From Nostoc sp. S4 (GTDB lineage Bacteria; Cyanobacteriota; Cyanobacteriia; Cyanobacteriales; Nostocaceae), in contig JAQYWR010000061.1 of assembly GCA_029379225.1 (NCBI GenBank), forward strand, positions 1-41,127: DNA of 41,127 nt, given 5' to 3'. Shown here one piece after another: positions 32,887 to 41,127 of the stretch (the first letter of the stretch is position 1; every line of letters starts with the position of its first letter). Made by a program: the position numbers and the translations under genes. The notes below the pieces were generated by a model. That model was not told the origin of the DNA, made no database searches, and saw nothing but the letters and a program-made list of their open reading frames with translations.

Positions 32887-33587
32887 GGTAAAGCTTGGTT
32901 AGGATTTCCAGAACAATTTTTATCTTGAATTTCACAGACATTATAAATTTCTAGTCTGGCTTCACCAAGGTGGTAAACTGCAAAGTGTAAAGGAATTGGC
33001 GCATTTGGTAGTGAAGTTGCTGGTTCATTTATTGCTCTAACTAAAATTTGTTTATTAAATGAAATAGATTTTCCCAATTTATCATAACTGGTAAAAGTTA
33101 ATTGATTGGCAAGCATTTCTACTTTCCATCTGCCATTGCTTATTTTTGTAGGTTGAGATATTTTTTGGATTACTAATACATTTTCACTTCCTCTATTGAC
33201 GTTTTCAAATTGGCGATCGGGATTTAAGTTAATTAGTTGTGACTTAAGTTTTTCCTTGAAATCATTAGCTATTAGTTGGGAGCTAATTTCCCAGACTGTT
33301 GTTGGCGGCTGTTGCTGTGACCAGGTAAGCATTAAGCTCATAGTTTCACCCACAAAGCGGCGAATAGTTTCTGGTTGTCGCTCTAAATTCTCTTGCGGGT
33401 CTCCTGTAATCACGCGACCATCTACAAGTTGTACTAAACTTTGAGGTGCGAGTTGCCGACCTAACTGTTGTAACATAGACCCGTTAAATATTAATAATAG
33501 TAAGCTCAATACATTTAACCCAAATGTTGCTACTGCTAACAATGGTAAAGCGTTACTTTTTTTATTTTCAGATTTAAATATTTGCAT
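32883..33587 (-). CDS. VirB8/TraE-like protein, copy 2
   Basis: A 234-residue protein: N-terminal helix (about 13-36, LLAVATFGLNVLSLLLLIF) followed by a periplasmic domain. It shares with the upstream copy the block (F/L)VQL(I/V)DG(K/R).(I/V)T and (E/A).IR(R/Q)FV..TM, and a similar end (Y...RLEIY...). VirB8/TraE proteins form the periplasmic arches of T4SS inner-membrane complexes. It lies 74 bases after the first copy, and overlaps the VirB10-like start by four bases. The two copies are clearly a paralogous pair. Confidence 0.68.
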   Translation of the reverse strand: MQIFKSENKKSNALPLLAVATFGLNVLSLLLLIFNGSMLQQLGRQLAPQSLVQLVDGRVITGDPQENLERQPETIRRFVGETMSLMLTWSQQQPPTTVWEISSQLIANDFKEKLKSQLINLNPDRQFENVNRGSENVLVIQKISQPTKISNGRWKVEMLANQLTFTSYDKLGKSISFNKQILVRAINEPATSLPNAPIPLHFAVYHLGEARLEIYNVCEIQDKNCSGNPNQALP

Positions 33588-33661
33588 TAATAATTTTTCT
33601 TAATATGAATTTTAATTTTATCTACTGAATTCACACAAGCGTATTTTATTGTGAGTATTAC

Positions 33662-34486
33662 TTATCTAATGAAGCTATCAGTTTTTTCTTGAGTTCGACA
33701 ATCTTTTAATTGAGTTTCATTAAGGTTATTATAATTATCTAACAAACATAGGTCGCGCATTTCATAAATTTCTAATCTATCAGCACGGACACTAGAAATT
33801 GCTTTTTGCAGGTCGGTACTAGTGTCGAGTTCGGGATTAGGAAAATAATCTGCTGCACGCACTAGAAAATCTTTATTAAAAGGAGTGATAACTTTTCTAT
33901 CATCACTTCGATTTTTTTGAATTAAGTCGGCTACCATACCAACTCGCCACTTACCTGGTGCTATTTCTTTTGGCGGATAAACCCGCTTAATTACTAACTG
34001 TGATGTCATCCCTTGATTGGGATTTTCACTAAAAACTTCTGGTGGTGTGATTTCGGCAATTGTGCTTAAGAAACCTTTCCGAAAGTCTTCTGATAAAGCA
34101 AAACTGGCTATCCAACTGGTAGTACTAATTTTTTGGGTACCGCCTTGAGGTGTTCTAATTGCTATTCCTAAATCTGATTTGGGGCTTGCGACTTCTTCAA
34201 TTTTTTGTGGTGGTAAGCTTCCTGACCAGTTAAACATTGCGGTCATCGTTTTGCTGACAAATTGGCGAATTGCTTCTGGTTCTCTTTTTAAATCATCAAT
34301 TTCAGTTACGGGTTTACCATCTATCAATTGCACAAAGTTCGGAGGTTTTCTGAGACTAAGTTGCCGAATAATTATGCCTTGAAATAAAAATAAAAGTAAG
34401 ACTAATAGGTGTAAACTGAAAGTGGCGATCGCAAATATTGTTAAAACACTTACTGTTTTTTTTCTTTTTTCTAGTAAACGCGCCAT
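33662..34486 (-). CDS. VirB8/TraE-like protein, copy 1
   Basis: A 274-residue protein: N-terminal helix (about 15-38, FAIATFSLHLLVLLLFLF) then a periplasmic domain with FVQLIDGKPVTEIDDL. It is longer than copy 2, with an extra segment around residues 100-135 (SPKSDLGIAIRTPQGGTQKI). Excellent ribosome-binding site AGGAGGTGA upstream of the ATG at 34486. Belongs to the T4SS cluster; the pair may form a hetero-oligomeric arch. Weakly conserved family, so the call leans on context and architecture. Confidence 0.68.
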   Translation of the reverse strand: MARLLEKRKKTVSVLTIFAIATFSLHLLVLLLFLFQGIIIRQLSLRKPPNFVQLIDGKPVTEIDDLKREPEAIRQFVSKTMTAMFNWSGSLPPQKIEEVASPKSDLGIAIRTPQGGTQKISTTSWIASFALSEDFRKGFLSTIAEITPPEVFSENPNQGMTSQLVIKRVYPPKEIAPGKWRVGMVADLIQKNRSDDRKVITPFNKDFLVRAADYFPNPELDTSTDLQKAISSVRADRLEIYEMRDLCLLDNYNNLNETQLKDCRTQEKTDSFIR

Positions 34487-34622
34487 TCACTCACCTCCTG
34501 CTGCCCAAAACTGCGATTATATATAATAATGAATAGTATATTTTTTCTATAATTAATTGATAATTGCTAGATATGTTAATTTTTATTCTGATTATTCTTT
34601 AACTATTCTAAATTATTTTTAA

Positions 34623-35672
34623 TTATATTCTCTCCCTTACCAAAGAAGCCGTATTGCTGATAGCGCTGAAAACTGCAAACCCTCCAGCAGCAGCTACAAA
34701 TAAGGATAAAATTGGTGCTAAAACTCCCAGAAAAATCATGAACCACATTAAGTCTGGGTCAACATTAGGATCTTGACCTGGGCCGTTGACAATTACTGCC
34801 GCAGTCAGCACAGCGATAATATTAAATGAAATCTTGGCAATTCCAATAGATAAAAACCCCGTAAGCCATGCAAAAATAGGTTTACCAGCTACAGGTAGTA
34901 AAGATCCACCTACAGCAATCGGTCCTAAAACTGCTATTAGCAACATTGTGGCTTCTATTAAATTTTGGAAGGCATATTGTAAAGAAACTAAAAAGTTTTT
35001 AATGCTGGTTTGAACTGTAGAACCTAATAAAGAATTAAATGAAGTTTCCGATACGGCACCAGTGCCATATCTAATATTACCTACCTTGGTTTCTAGCCTC
35101 GTTATCCAGTTCTTATTCCCGTATGAATCTCGATATTTTTGCCAGAGAATATTCACTTTTTCGGAAGCTTTAGCAAAACATTGAGTTTGTTGTTCCCCAA
35201 TAAGTGACTGGCAAGGACGCAACAAAGAACCTGCTACTTCTTCGGCAACACTCATATTCAGTGCTTGCTGGTAGACTTTATCTGCATCTGCTGTGACCAA
35301 TATTTGCTGATTTGCAGTGTCTAGAAAATTCCGCACTCCCAGTGTCAGATTAGAAAGGATACTTCCATTGCCTGAATTATTTAAGAGTATCACTACTACA
35401 AAAGGCCAAATTAATGCTGATATAGGACGTGTATATTCGTATGATAATAAATCTCTGAGGAATTGTACCATAAAAAACAACAAGGTTCCTACTGCAAAAA
35501 AAATACCTATATTTGTTAGCGCTCCATACAAGTTATTATTAGTATTATTTTGTAATAAATCTAGCCATTGCTTGTCCCAACCTCCGGCAATACTCTGAGA
35601 AGTTGCGGCACCATTATCGAGAATTTCATCAATGCCTACTTGAGCAAAAATTAGTGGAATAGCAAGCTGCAT
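34623..35672 (-). CDS. VirB6/TrbL-like polytopic membrane protein
   Basis: A 349-residue protein with about six hydrophobic segments: about 50-70 (LTNIGIFFAVGTLLFFMVQF), 82-99, a long periplasmic loop (about 110-230, with Cys in LRPCQSLI and TQCFAK), then 235-260, 268-295 and 313-345. Topology and position match VirB6/TrbL, the inner-membrane platform of T4SS. No enzymatic motif. The N-terminus may be a signal sequence (PLIFAQVG). Same operon direction, about 136 bases from the next gene. Confidence 0.65.
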   Translation of the reverse strand: MQLAIPLIFAQVGIDEILDNGAATSQSIAGGWDKQWLDLLQNNTNNNLYGALTNIGIFFAVGTLLFFMVQFLRDLLSYEYTRPISALIWPFVVVILLNNSGNGSILSNLTLGVRNFLDTANQQILVTADADKVYQQALNMSVAEEVAGSLLRPCQSLIGEQQTQCFAKASEKVNILWQKYRDSYGNKNWITRLETKVGNIRYGTGAVSETSFNSLLGSTVQTSIKNFLVSLQYAFQNLIEATMLLIAVLGPIAVGGSLLPVAGKPIFAWLTGFLSIGIAKISFNIIAVLTAAVIVNGPGQDPNVDPDLMWFMIFLGVLAPILSLFVAAAGGFAVFSAISNTASLVRERI

Positions 35673-35773
35673 TATTTTTAATTTATCTGCTGTTTTTTAA
35701 ATTTCTTGTTAGTTTGTCTGAAGTTTTAAGATTTTAAAACTTGGAGAAATTAAAGGTTTTTTATTTTAAAATC

Positions 35774-36580
35774 TTACTTCTCAACTTTTCTACCGAATAA
35801 ATCTAGTTGAGAAGTAGCTCGTAAAAGTCGCGTCGCTTCTGTAGCTGTTTCAACTCTACGAGCGCGATTTGCTTCTTCTGTCTGTTGAGAAATGGTTGCT
35901 AAATTTAAGTTTGAATATTGTAAAGACTGATTAGTTTGTAATGTCTGAGCAAATGTTTCAGCAACAATTTTTGCTTGTTCTTGTTGGATTTGAACAGTTT
36001 GTGCTTGAGTCAAACCTAGCACTTCTGCTAATCCGGAAATACCACTATCTACAATCTTTACATTATTAGCTAGGGACTGGATTTTTGTCTCAATTCCATT
36101 GTCATTGGCAAATGCTGCAATATTTTTTAAAGATTCTTCCGTATTTTCTAACTTTATCTTTGACCGAATTTGTCCGTTTTCACCTAGCAAACCTTCCGCT
36201 GCTGCACGGGTAATTACACGATTTAATTCATTACTAATTAAATTTCCTTGCACTGCTGAATTATTCTCAAAGCGGTTCGATCTAGAGTCTGAATTAGAAG
36301 AGTAGAGAATTAAATCATCACGAACTTTTTTACCTGCGGTAAGGGGGTCAGGTATATTCAATTCTCCCTTAGCAGTATTCAGAGCATTTTGACTCTGTAC
36401 TTCTACAGGTTTTAAGCTGTCGCTGAGGTTATATTGGAAGTAGTTTTGCAAATCTGTGGAATATGATTGAAAATCAGTCCAAACCTGACCCAGTTGTGAT
36501 GTACTAGTACTATATTGGGCTGCTACTGGGAGAATTGCCACAGATACTAAAGCCAAAGTCAAAATGGTAGTTTTCTGCAT
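35774..36580 (-). CDS. VirB5/TrbJ-like exported helical protein
   Basis: A 268-residue exported protein. Signal peptide MQKTTILTLALVSVAILPVA, then an all-helical Gln/Asn/Ala-rich body: QLGQVWTDFQSYSTDLQ, later QTVQIQQEQAKIVAETFAQT. VirB5 and TrbJ are secreted pilus-tip proteins with this helical character and sit in this position of the operon. Sequence similarity cannot be shown by eye, so the name rests on order and features. A 250-base gap with a palindrome (36719-36737) precedes it. Confidence 0.6.
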   Translation of the reverse strand: MQKTTILTLALVSVAILPVAAQYSTSTSQLGQVWTDFQSYSTDLQNYFQYNLSDSLKPVEVQSQNALNTAKGELNIPDPLTAGKKVRDDLILYSSNSDSRSNRFENNSAVQGNLISNELNRVITRAAAEGLLGENGQIRSKIKLENTEESLKNIAAFANDNGIETKIQSLANNVKIVDSGISGLAEVLGLTQAQTVQIQQEQAKIVAETFAQTLQTNQSLQYSNLNLATISQQTEEANRARRVETATEATRLLRATSQLDLFGRKVEK

Positions 36581-36718
36581 ACATCTGTATTTAAAAAAGG
36601 TAGAGTAAATTATTTAGCGAGTCAAAATTGAGTTTACTAAAGTATTATTTAATAATTTCTTTCTAAGAAATTATTACTATTTGTTGTAAGTTGAATATCT
36701 TGTCCACATTTTGTTATA

Positions 36719-36737
36719 GGCGGGCGAGACGCCCACC
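36719..36737. repeat. GC-rich palindrome
   Basis: GGGCG (36722-36726), loop AGA and CGCCC (36730-36734), with partial outer pairing (GG 36719-36720 with CC 36736-36737). It belongs to the common GGCGGGCGAGACGCCCACCC spacer type of Nostocales and lies between the VirB4-like and VirB5-like genes. Confidence 0.6.
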
Positions 36738-36831
36738 CCACAATCACTTTTGAAATATTTTTAATTTAATTCGGTAGTTTTTGATTAAGTTTTTGAATTG
36801 CTGTTAACTGCTTACAGATATCCTCCCGGAA

Positions 36832-39579
36832 CTAATTACTACGTAGTGTAGCCACTAACTGGCGTGCAAATGCAGAAATTGCTTCATATTTATCGCTGTG
36901 AATTTGCATCATTTGGCTACGTGCTGTTTGTTCGTAAGGGTTATTAGCAACTGCTGCCAATTGCTCGTAACCTGGATAGTAACGGCAGAATGTATAAACA
37001 CCGTTATCATCTAGCAACCATTGGCTATAAATCCCTTCTTTACGTGGAAAAAAACTTTCTGAGGCATTACGAGCAATAACTTTACGCGGATATTTTAAGA
37101 TATCTGCAAAACTATCCACTGCAACTGGCTGAATGCGGCCAATTAATCGGGTTGTTAAGTTTTGCAGAATTTTTGATGCAGCTTTGGATTTGGCAATAGT
37201 ATCAGGATCTTGTGCTGATAATATAACTCGGATACCGGCTTTAGCACCGTTAGCACATATTCTACCAACTAAGTCGGAAATTTGTTCAAATTCAAATAAA
37301 ATTGGGGCTTCGTCGATGAAAAATATGGAAGCTGGACTACTTAATGCGCGTCTTAGTGCGGCTGAATAAGCACTTAAGGATAGTACGGCTGCATCTTCAC
37401 TATCAGAGAGGTTTCTGAGAGCAAAAACTAAAAGTTGGGCGTCGGTGGGAAAGCTGGATGGTGCAGAAATGGCTTGTCCAACACGGCTAGTCAGCCAAAA
37501 TCGCAAGCGCAGCTGAATTTGACCGAGGGCGTCTTCTACTCTGCCACTAATTGAATTGAGCTGTAAATGTTCTGGGGAACAGAAAAAGAGAAAATCTTTT
37601 AAGGTAGGGGTTTTTTGCCAAGCTAGAGAACCGAATCCCCCTGCCATCGCTTGTCGATATCGTTCTTTGATACCTTCATCAGCAAAGAAGACTTCTAAGG
37701 CTAAGTTAAGAATCGATCGCACTGTTTGCGATAAAATTTGACTTTCGGTAGACGAGCCTAGAACCATTGTCATTAAAGCAGATTCTAAGAAGGCACTATA
37801 ATCTATAAAGCGATCGCGTTGCTGTTCTGGTTCTAGCGATCGTAGATCTGGTTGTTCAAATAAGTTATTGGATTGTTTGGAAATATCAAAATACGCTCCA
37901 TTGCCCTCCATAAATTCTGTATAGTCGGTAAAAGTAGATGTACCATCAGGTTTGGGGAAGTCTAATGCGATTACCGGAATCCCATAAGCCAAAGCCTGAG
38001 TTAAAATCCCCGACACCAATACAGATTTACCAGCACGAGTGGTGGCAAATAAAGCTAAATTTTTGTGTTGGTTAAACAAATCCAAATGTACGGGTGTTCC
38101 GCCTTCTTCAGCAATCAATTCAAAGCCTTGTCTATCACCTCTTTTGGTTAAAACTAAAGGCATTAATCCTGGAACTTCACTTGTTAAATAAAGCTGACGA
38201 CGATTGAAGGGAGTTGCTAATAAACCTTCCCAAACTATCGGCAAAGTTTGCAGCCAAATTTTCCAGGCGTATTCGGTTTCTCGAATTACTCTTGCTGGAC
38301 GTTGAAAACAGTTTTCAATATATCTTGTAGCTTCATCTAATTTCTCGACAGTTGGCCGATGTACCAAAATCGCAATACTCGTATAAATCGGGACTGCACC
38401 TTCATATAACTGTTCTTGGGCTGCTACAGATTTTCTTAACTTTAATTGAGCGTTAACATCAATAGTTTTGCTTTTTTCTTGGGCTAAAATTGTCGTCATA
38501 TTTGACTGCTTTAGCACTCGTTGGAGAGTCGTTTTTACTAATGCTGGATTTGCCGCAGTCAATTCACAAAAAATTTCTGTATCTACTACTGTTTCTCTAG
38601 CTAACAGTTCCCATAAATACCGCAACTGAGCCGATTTATTTGGCCAACCACCAGGTTTTTCCAAAAATGACAGCGTGCCAACATAACGATTTTTCACATT
38701 TACCCAACGGCGATCGGCACGAGGTACATTAGACTCCATCAGCAAAGTTGTGCCGTGGATATTGTCTATCAACAATTTACTACTAGCTAAGTCGGAATTA
38801 ACTTGTTCGTGCAGTCCTTGTTCGTCTAAAGTGAGTAATTGCGGAATATCTATGGGCTGGGTATCATTAAATCTTCTCCAGATGTCTTCCCAAAGCTCCT
38901 CTGCACTCAAAGCTTTGACATCCAATCCCATTTTATTAGATAAAATCTGCTCCCAGCGCGAAAAACCTTGTTTATAAGCATTTGTGATTACAGTTTCAAT
39001 CCGCTGGTTTTCGGTTTCTGAAAGATCCCCTTTAAATTTCAACCACCATAATTCAGCTTTGACTAAAAGTTTTTCTATCCAATCATCTGCATTTTTCGAG
39101 CTAGTTTCGACTGTATAGGTGACATAAATCCGCATAAACTTAGGCTTTCGGACGCCAGATTTAGTCAGTTCTTTGATTCTGGCTCTCTCTGCCATCAACA
39201 AATATTTAATATCTCGCGATGGCGCATTTCTAATCAACGCTCCTAATTCTTTTTGTCGCTCTATATCTGAGCTAAAAGATCCTAAATGCAGTGTCATTCT
39301 TTCACCGCTAGGGATATCTTTTAATCCAGCTTCAATATTATTAAAAATTGTATCAATTTCTTCTGGTCTTAAAGTGGTATGAATTCCCTTACAATCAAAA
39401 CCAAAAACAAAGCAAAATCGATCCTTCTGAGTGCCTTTTGTCAACAAATAAGCGCCAATATCGCGTCCATTCATGGAGACGCGCAACATTGTCGCCAAAT
39501 GTAAGGCATCTTCAAATGGTGTTAATCTAGTTTCATTTCCGGTGACGCCGACGCTTTGTTTTCCGATTTTTTGCTTCAT
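36832..39579 (-). CDS. VirB4/TraC-like T4SS ATPase
   Basis: A 915-residue protein. Walker A is in LFATTRAGKSVLVSG (about residues 509-523), Walker B in SIFFIDEAPILFEFEQ (about 750-765), and a sensor-like ILSAQDPDTIAKS follows. The N-terminal 400 residues are VirB4/TraC-like. This ATPase powers pilus assembly and substrate transfer at the inner-membrane face. The start ATG overlaps the previous gene by 47 bases (39533-39579), so translation is probably coupled. A full-length, intact ATPase suggests that the system works and is not a relic. Confidence 0.85.
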   Translation of the reverse strand: MKQKIGKQSVGVTGNETRLTPFEDALHLATMLRVSMNGRDIGAYLLTKGTQKDRFCFVFGFDCKGIHTTLRPEEIDTIFNNIEAGLKDIPSGERMTLHLGSFSSDIERQKELGALIRNAPSRDIKYLLMAERARIKELTKSGVRKPKFMRIYVTYTVETSSKNADDWIEKLLVKAELWWLKFKGDLSETENQRIETVITNAYKQGFSRWEQILSNKMGLDVKALSAEELWEDIWRRFNDTQPIDIPQLLTLDEQGLHEQVNSDLASSKLLIDNIHGTTLLMESNVPRADRRWVNVKNRYVGTLSFLEKPGGWPNKSAQLRYLWELLARETVVDTEIFCELTAANPALVKTTLQRVLKQSNMTTILAQEKSKTIDVNAQLKLRKSVAAQEQLYEGAVPIYTSIAILVHRPTVEKLDEATRYIENCFQRPARVIRETEYAWKIWLQTLPIVWEGLLATPFNRRQLYLTSEVPGLMPLVLTKRGDRQGFELIAEEGGTPVHLDLFNQHKNLALFATTRAGKSVLVSGILTQALAYGIPVIALDFPKPDGTSTFTDYTEFMEGNGAYFDISKQSNNLFEQPDLRSLEPEQQRDRFIDYSAFLESALMTMVLGSSTESQILSQTVRSILNLALEVFFADEGIKERYRQAMAGGFGSLAWQKTPTLKDFLFFCSPEHLQLNSISGRVEDALGQIQLRLRFWLTSRVGQAISAPSSFPTDAQLLVFALRNLSDSEDAAVLSLSAYSAALRRALSSPASIFFIDEAPILFEFEQISDLVGRICANGAKAGIRVILSAQDPDTIAKSKAASKILQNLTTRLIGRIQPVAVDSFADILKYPRKVIARNASESFFPRKEGIYSQWLLDDNGVYTFCRYYPGYEQLAAVANNPYEQTARSQMMQIHSDKYEAISAFARQLVATLRSN

Positions 39580-39904
39580 GGTTAACTTCTAGTAAGCTTT
39601 GATAACGAGCAAAGCCTCTTGTCCAAGCGGGAACGCCAATAAATTTGCTTAAAAAACTCCAACTTCTCCCACCAGTTAATATCCACCAAGTTCCAATTCC
39701 CCAACCAGTCATTAATAGCGTCCACAGCCATTTTTGAAATTCTTCTTGGAAAAGACCACCAAAAATCCCATTGATAATAAAGTAGGAGGCTAAGGCGATT
39801 ACTGTCCAGGGAAGAATTTGATCGGCTGGAATTGGCCCTAATGAAGGTTGGCTTCCTAGAACTTGGTTGACTGGACGAAATTCTTGTTCCCGCTCTTCAG
39901 ACAT
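39533..39904 (-). CDS. VirB3/TraL-like small membrane protein
   Basis: A 123-residue protein with a polar start, two adjacent hydrophobic helices (about 30-51, ILPWTVIALASYFIINGIFG and about 56-77) and a basic tail (KNRKTKRRRHRK). Size, topology and position directly before the VirB4-like ATPase match VirB3/TraL. Its last 47 bases overlap the ATPase start. The family is too short and variable for confirmation by eye. Confidence 0.6.
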   Translation of the reverse strand: MSEEREQEFRPVNQVLGSQPSLGPIPADQILPWTVIALASYFIINGIFGGLFQEEFQKWLWTLLMTGWGIGTWWILTGGRSWSFLSKFIGVPAWTRGFARYQSLLEVNHEAKNRKTKRRRHRK

Positions 39905-39918
39905 TTCTATTATCTTAA

Positions 39919-40542
39919 TTATTTACTGTTATCGCCAATTACAAACCGTGTCAATACATCAGCAATGGTAACAGCTACAACGACTAATAGGGGAGTTCTG
40001 GCGATGCTTTGCCAATCTTCATCTTTACGCACTGCGTTGATTACACCAACCAAAGAAATTGCAATATACAGCAAGAACAGTGCCCGCAATATATTAAATA
40101 TCAAACTTACTGCGGTGTCGCTACCACCAGCATTATTTCCTGTTGAACCATCATTCAAAGTTTTTTTAAAAAACTTTTCTGCCTCGCCAAAAAACTGCGC
40201 TTGCGCGGGAGCAGCAAAGTAATCTAACCAAAATAAACTTAGAACGATCGCCACTGCTAAAATTTGTAATCCGATCAGCGATCGCCTTGGCAAATGTACC
40301 TGCTGCCCGATTTTATGGATGATGACTGCAATTAAACTACCAACTAATAAACAAAATAGCAGGATAGGACTTTTTAGGCTGATAACGCTTAAAAATACAG
40401 CACAAGCAATCAAAAAAGGTACAGATTCAACTAAAATAACCAGAGTGGATTTCAGTGCCAGTCTTAACTTATCAGATCCCGTGGCTGCACTACCAGTTAA
40501 AGCTTTGAAAAAGGTTCTCTGGTGAGAACTTTGTCTAAACAT
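39919..40542 (-). CDS. VirB2/TrbC-like pilin with extended N-terminus
   Basis: A 207-residue protein. The C-terminal 95 residues look like a VirB2/TraA-type pilin: a leader-like LDYFAAPAQA | QFFGEAE cleavage site (about residue 115), a Gly/Asn loop, then two hydrophobic helices (about 141-162, LIFNILRALFLLYIAISLVGV, and 175-197). Unusually, there are three more hydrophobic segments before the site (about 36-52, 57-77, 88-110), where classical prepilins have only a short leader. It is first in the cluster, 15 bases before the VirB3-like gene. Confidence 0.55.
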   Translation of the reverse strand: MFRQSSHQRTFFKALTGSAATGSDKLRLALKSTLVILVESVPFLIACAVFLSVISLKSPILLFCLLVGSLIAVIIHKIGQQVHLPRRSLIGLQILAVAIVLSLFWLDYFAAPAQAQFFGEAEKFFKKTLNDGSTGNNAGGSDTAVSLIFNILRALFLLYIAISLVGVINAVRKDEDWQSIARTPLLVVVAVTIADVLTRFVIGDNSK

Positions 40543-40962
40543 TTGCTAATTTTCCTATAATGTACTATGGGCGTTGGTGGTTTTAAAGTTTACAGATATG
40601 ACAATTTTACATGATTTAACATTTATTTTTCCTCAAATTATAAAGTTCAGCAAACTCATACATCATTATCCGATTTTTGATTAATTTAAGTTAACCAAAT
40701 ATTAATATTTATTTAATCAGTGTGTATACCTTGAGAAACTAGGTTTTTAGCTCTTAACTGTAATTGCTACAGTCTTGCTAAAGTTTTTCTCTCTCAAGAA
40801 TTTTGTTTTAATTATCAGTTTGAGTAATCGAGTGGTCATACCAGACAATCCTTGGTAGGATAGCGCTCTTTAATCACTCTAGCTAGAGTCAAATTTAAAT
40901 TCTTTGTCCTGATATAGTTTTGCTCATTAGACTTGAGTACTTAACGTCCTTCGCCACCTCAC
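40543..40962. promoter_or_regulatory. upstream region of the T4SS-like cluster
   Basis: 420 AT-rich bases upstream of the first secretion gene without an ORF. It contains the 14-bp perfect palindrome ACTCTAGCTAGAGT (40876-40889), a possible operator. The promoter of the cluster should be here, but I cannot place boxes with confidence. Confidence 0.35.
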
Positions 40963-41106
40963 TTGCTACAAATTTGGAAAAATCAAGCAGACGGTTACTG
41001 TATCCCATTTGCCAAGGCTTTTGGAAATACTTTTAGAGATTATACTAGCACTACCATTGAAATCCGTGTTAACTCACATCTTGCACCTGACCGAACAAAC
41101 CCGTAA
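40963..41106 (+). pseudogene. possible gene fragment near the window edge
   Basis: A 47-codon frame, TTG at 40963 to a stop at 41104-41106, reading LQIWKNQADGYCIPFAKAFG and ending NSHLAPDRTNP. The composition looks like protein, and an in-frame stop lies a little upstream (40946-40948), so it is either a tiny gene or the tail of a decayed one. I do not recognise it. Confidence 0.3.
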
Positions 41107-41127
41107 AAGGCAAATAAAGAGTACAAA

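Noticed and set aside
40876..40889. Palindrome ACTCTAGCTAGAGT as a proven operator
   Set aside because: Perfect symmetry but far from the first gene and single-copy in the window; kept only as a possible site.
1..41127. tRNA, rRNA or CRISPR genes
   Set aside because: No cloverleaf with a GTTCRANNC arm, no rRNA-like block and no repeat-spacer array was recognised by eye; TTCGA matches fall inside coding regions or the repeat at 24931-24998.

Overview
The window looks like chromosomal DNA of a filamentous, probably heterocyst-forming cyanobacterium (Nostoc/Anabaena/Calothrix-like). The signs are frequent HIP1 octamers (GCGATCGC, e.g. 1264-1271), the typical Nostocales intergenic debris (degenerate CT-rich heptamer/octamer repeats, palindromes, the repeat family around GGCATCGGAACTTTGCAAGAC) and cyanobacterial marker genes: a PedR-like mini-LuxR regulator, DUF3143, an ABA4-like protein and a DnaK/DnaJ cluster. 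I see no tRNA, rRNA or CRISPR array.

Layout. 1-3.4 kb: a small membrane protein, KDPG/KHG aldolase (eda) and two paralogous exported L,D-transpeptidases. 3.6-7.6 kb: an exported TPR-CHAT (caspase-like) protein and, upstream on the same strand, a sigma-70-family (ECF-like) factor. 7.9-10.2 kb: a DUF2330 protein and an RnfD/NqrB-like membrane protein whose C-terminal tail is encoded by intergenic repeats. 10.4-15.1 kb: a possible membrane module of four unfamiliar genes, namely a zinc-ribbon coiled-coil protein, a P-loop GTPase of the conflict-system type, an AT-rich gene with C-terminal membrane helices, and a four-helix membrane/coiled-coil protein. 15.2-22.5 kb: metabolic and envelope genes (polysaccharide deacetylase, PfkB sugar kinase, pedR, a DUF6391-like protein, glycosyltransferase, dTDP-glucose 4,6-dehydratase, M28 peptidase). 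22.8-27.5 kb: a chaperone island (dnaK, type II dnaJ, a small protein, a membrane J-protein, DUF3143). 27.9-29.8 kb: ABA4-like protein and small hypothetical proteins.

30.4-40.5 kb: nine minus-strand genes form a type IV secretion-like cluster. The order is VirB2-like pilin, VirB3/TraL-like, VirB4/TraC ATPase, VirB5-like, VirB6-like, two VirB8/TraE paralogues, VirB10 and, after a repeat-filled gap, a VirB9/TraK-like protein. This is almost the order of the classical virB operon, but no relaxase, VirD4 coupling protein, VirB11 ATPase or VirB7 is visible here.

Several gene remnants lie in the gaps between genes: a headless ImmA/HigA-like C-terminus (21287-21553), a truncated Phd/YefM-like antitoxin start (26359-26463), a CobW-type NKxD segment (27559-27618) and a frameshifted C-terminus (28534-28620). 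The most system-like candidates for something undescribed are the relaxase-less T4SS, the TPR-CHAT/sigma pair and the GTPase-membrane module. All family calls come from reading the sequence, without database searches.
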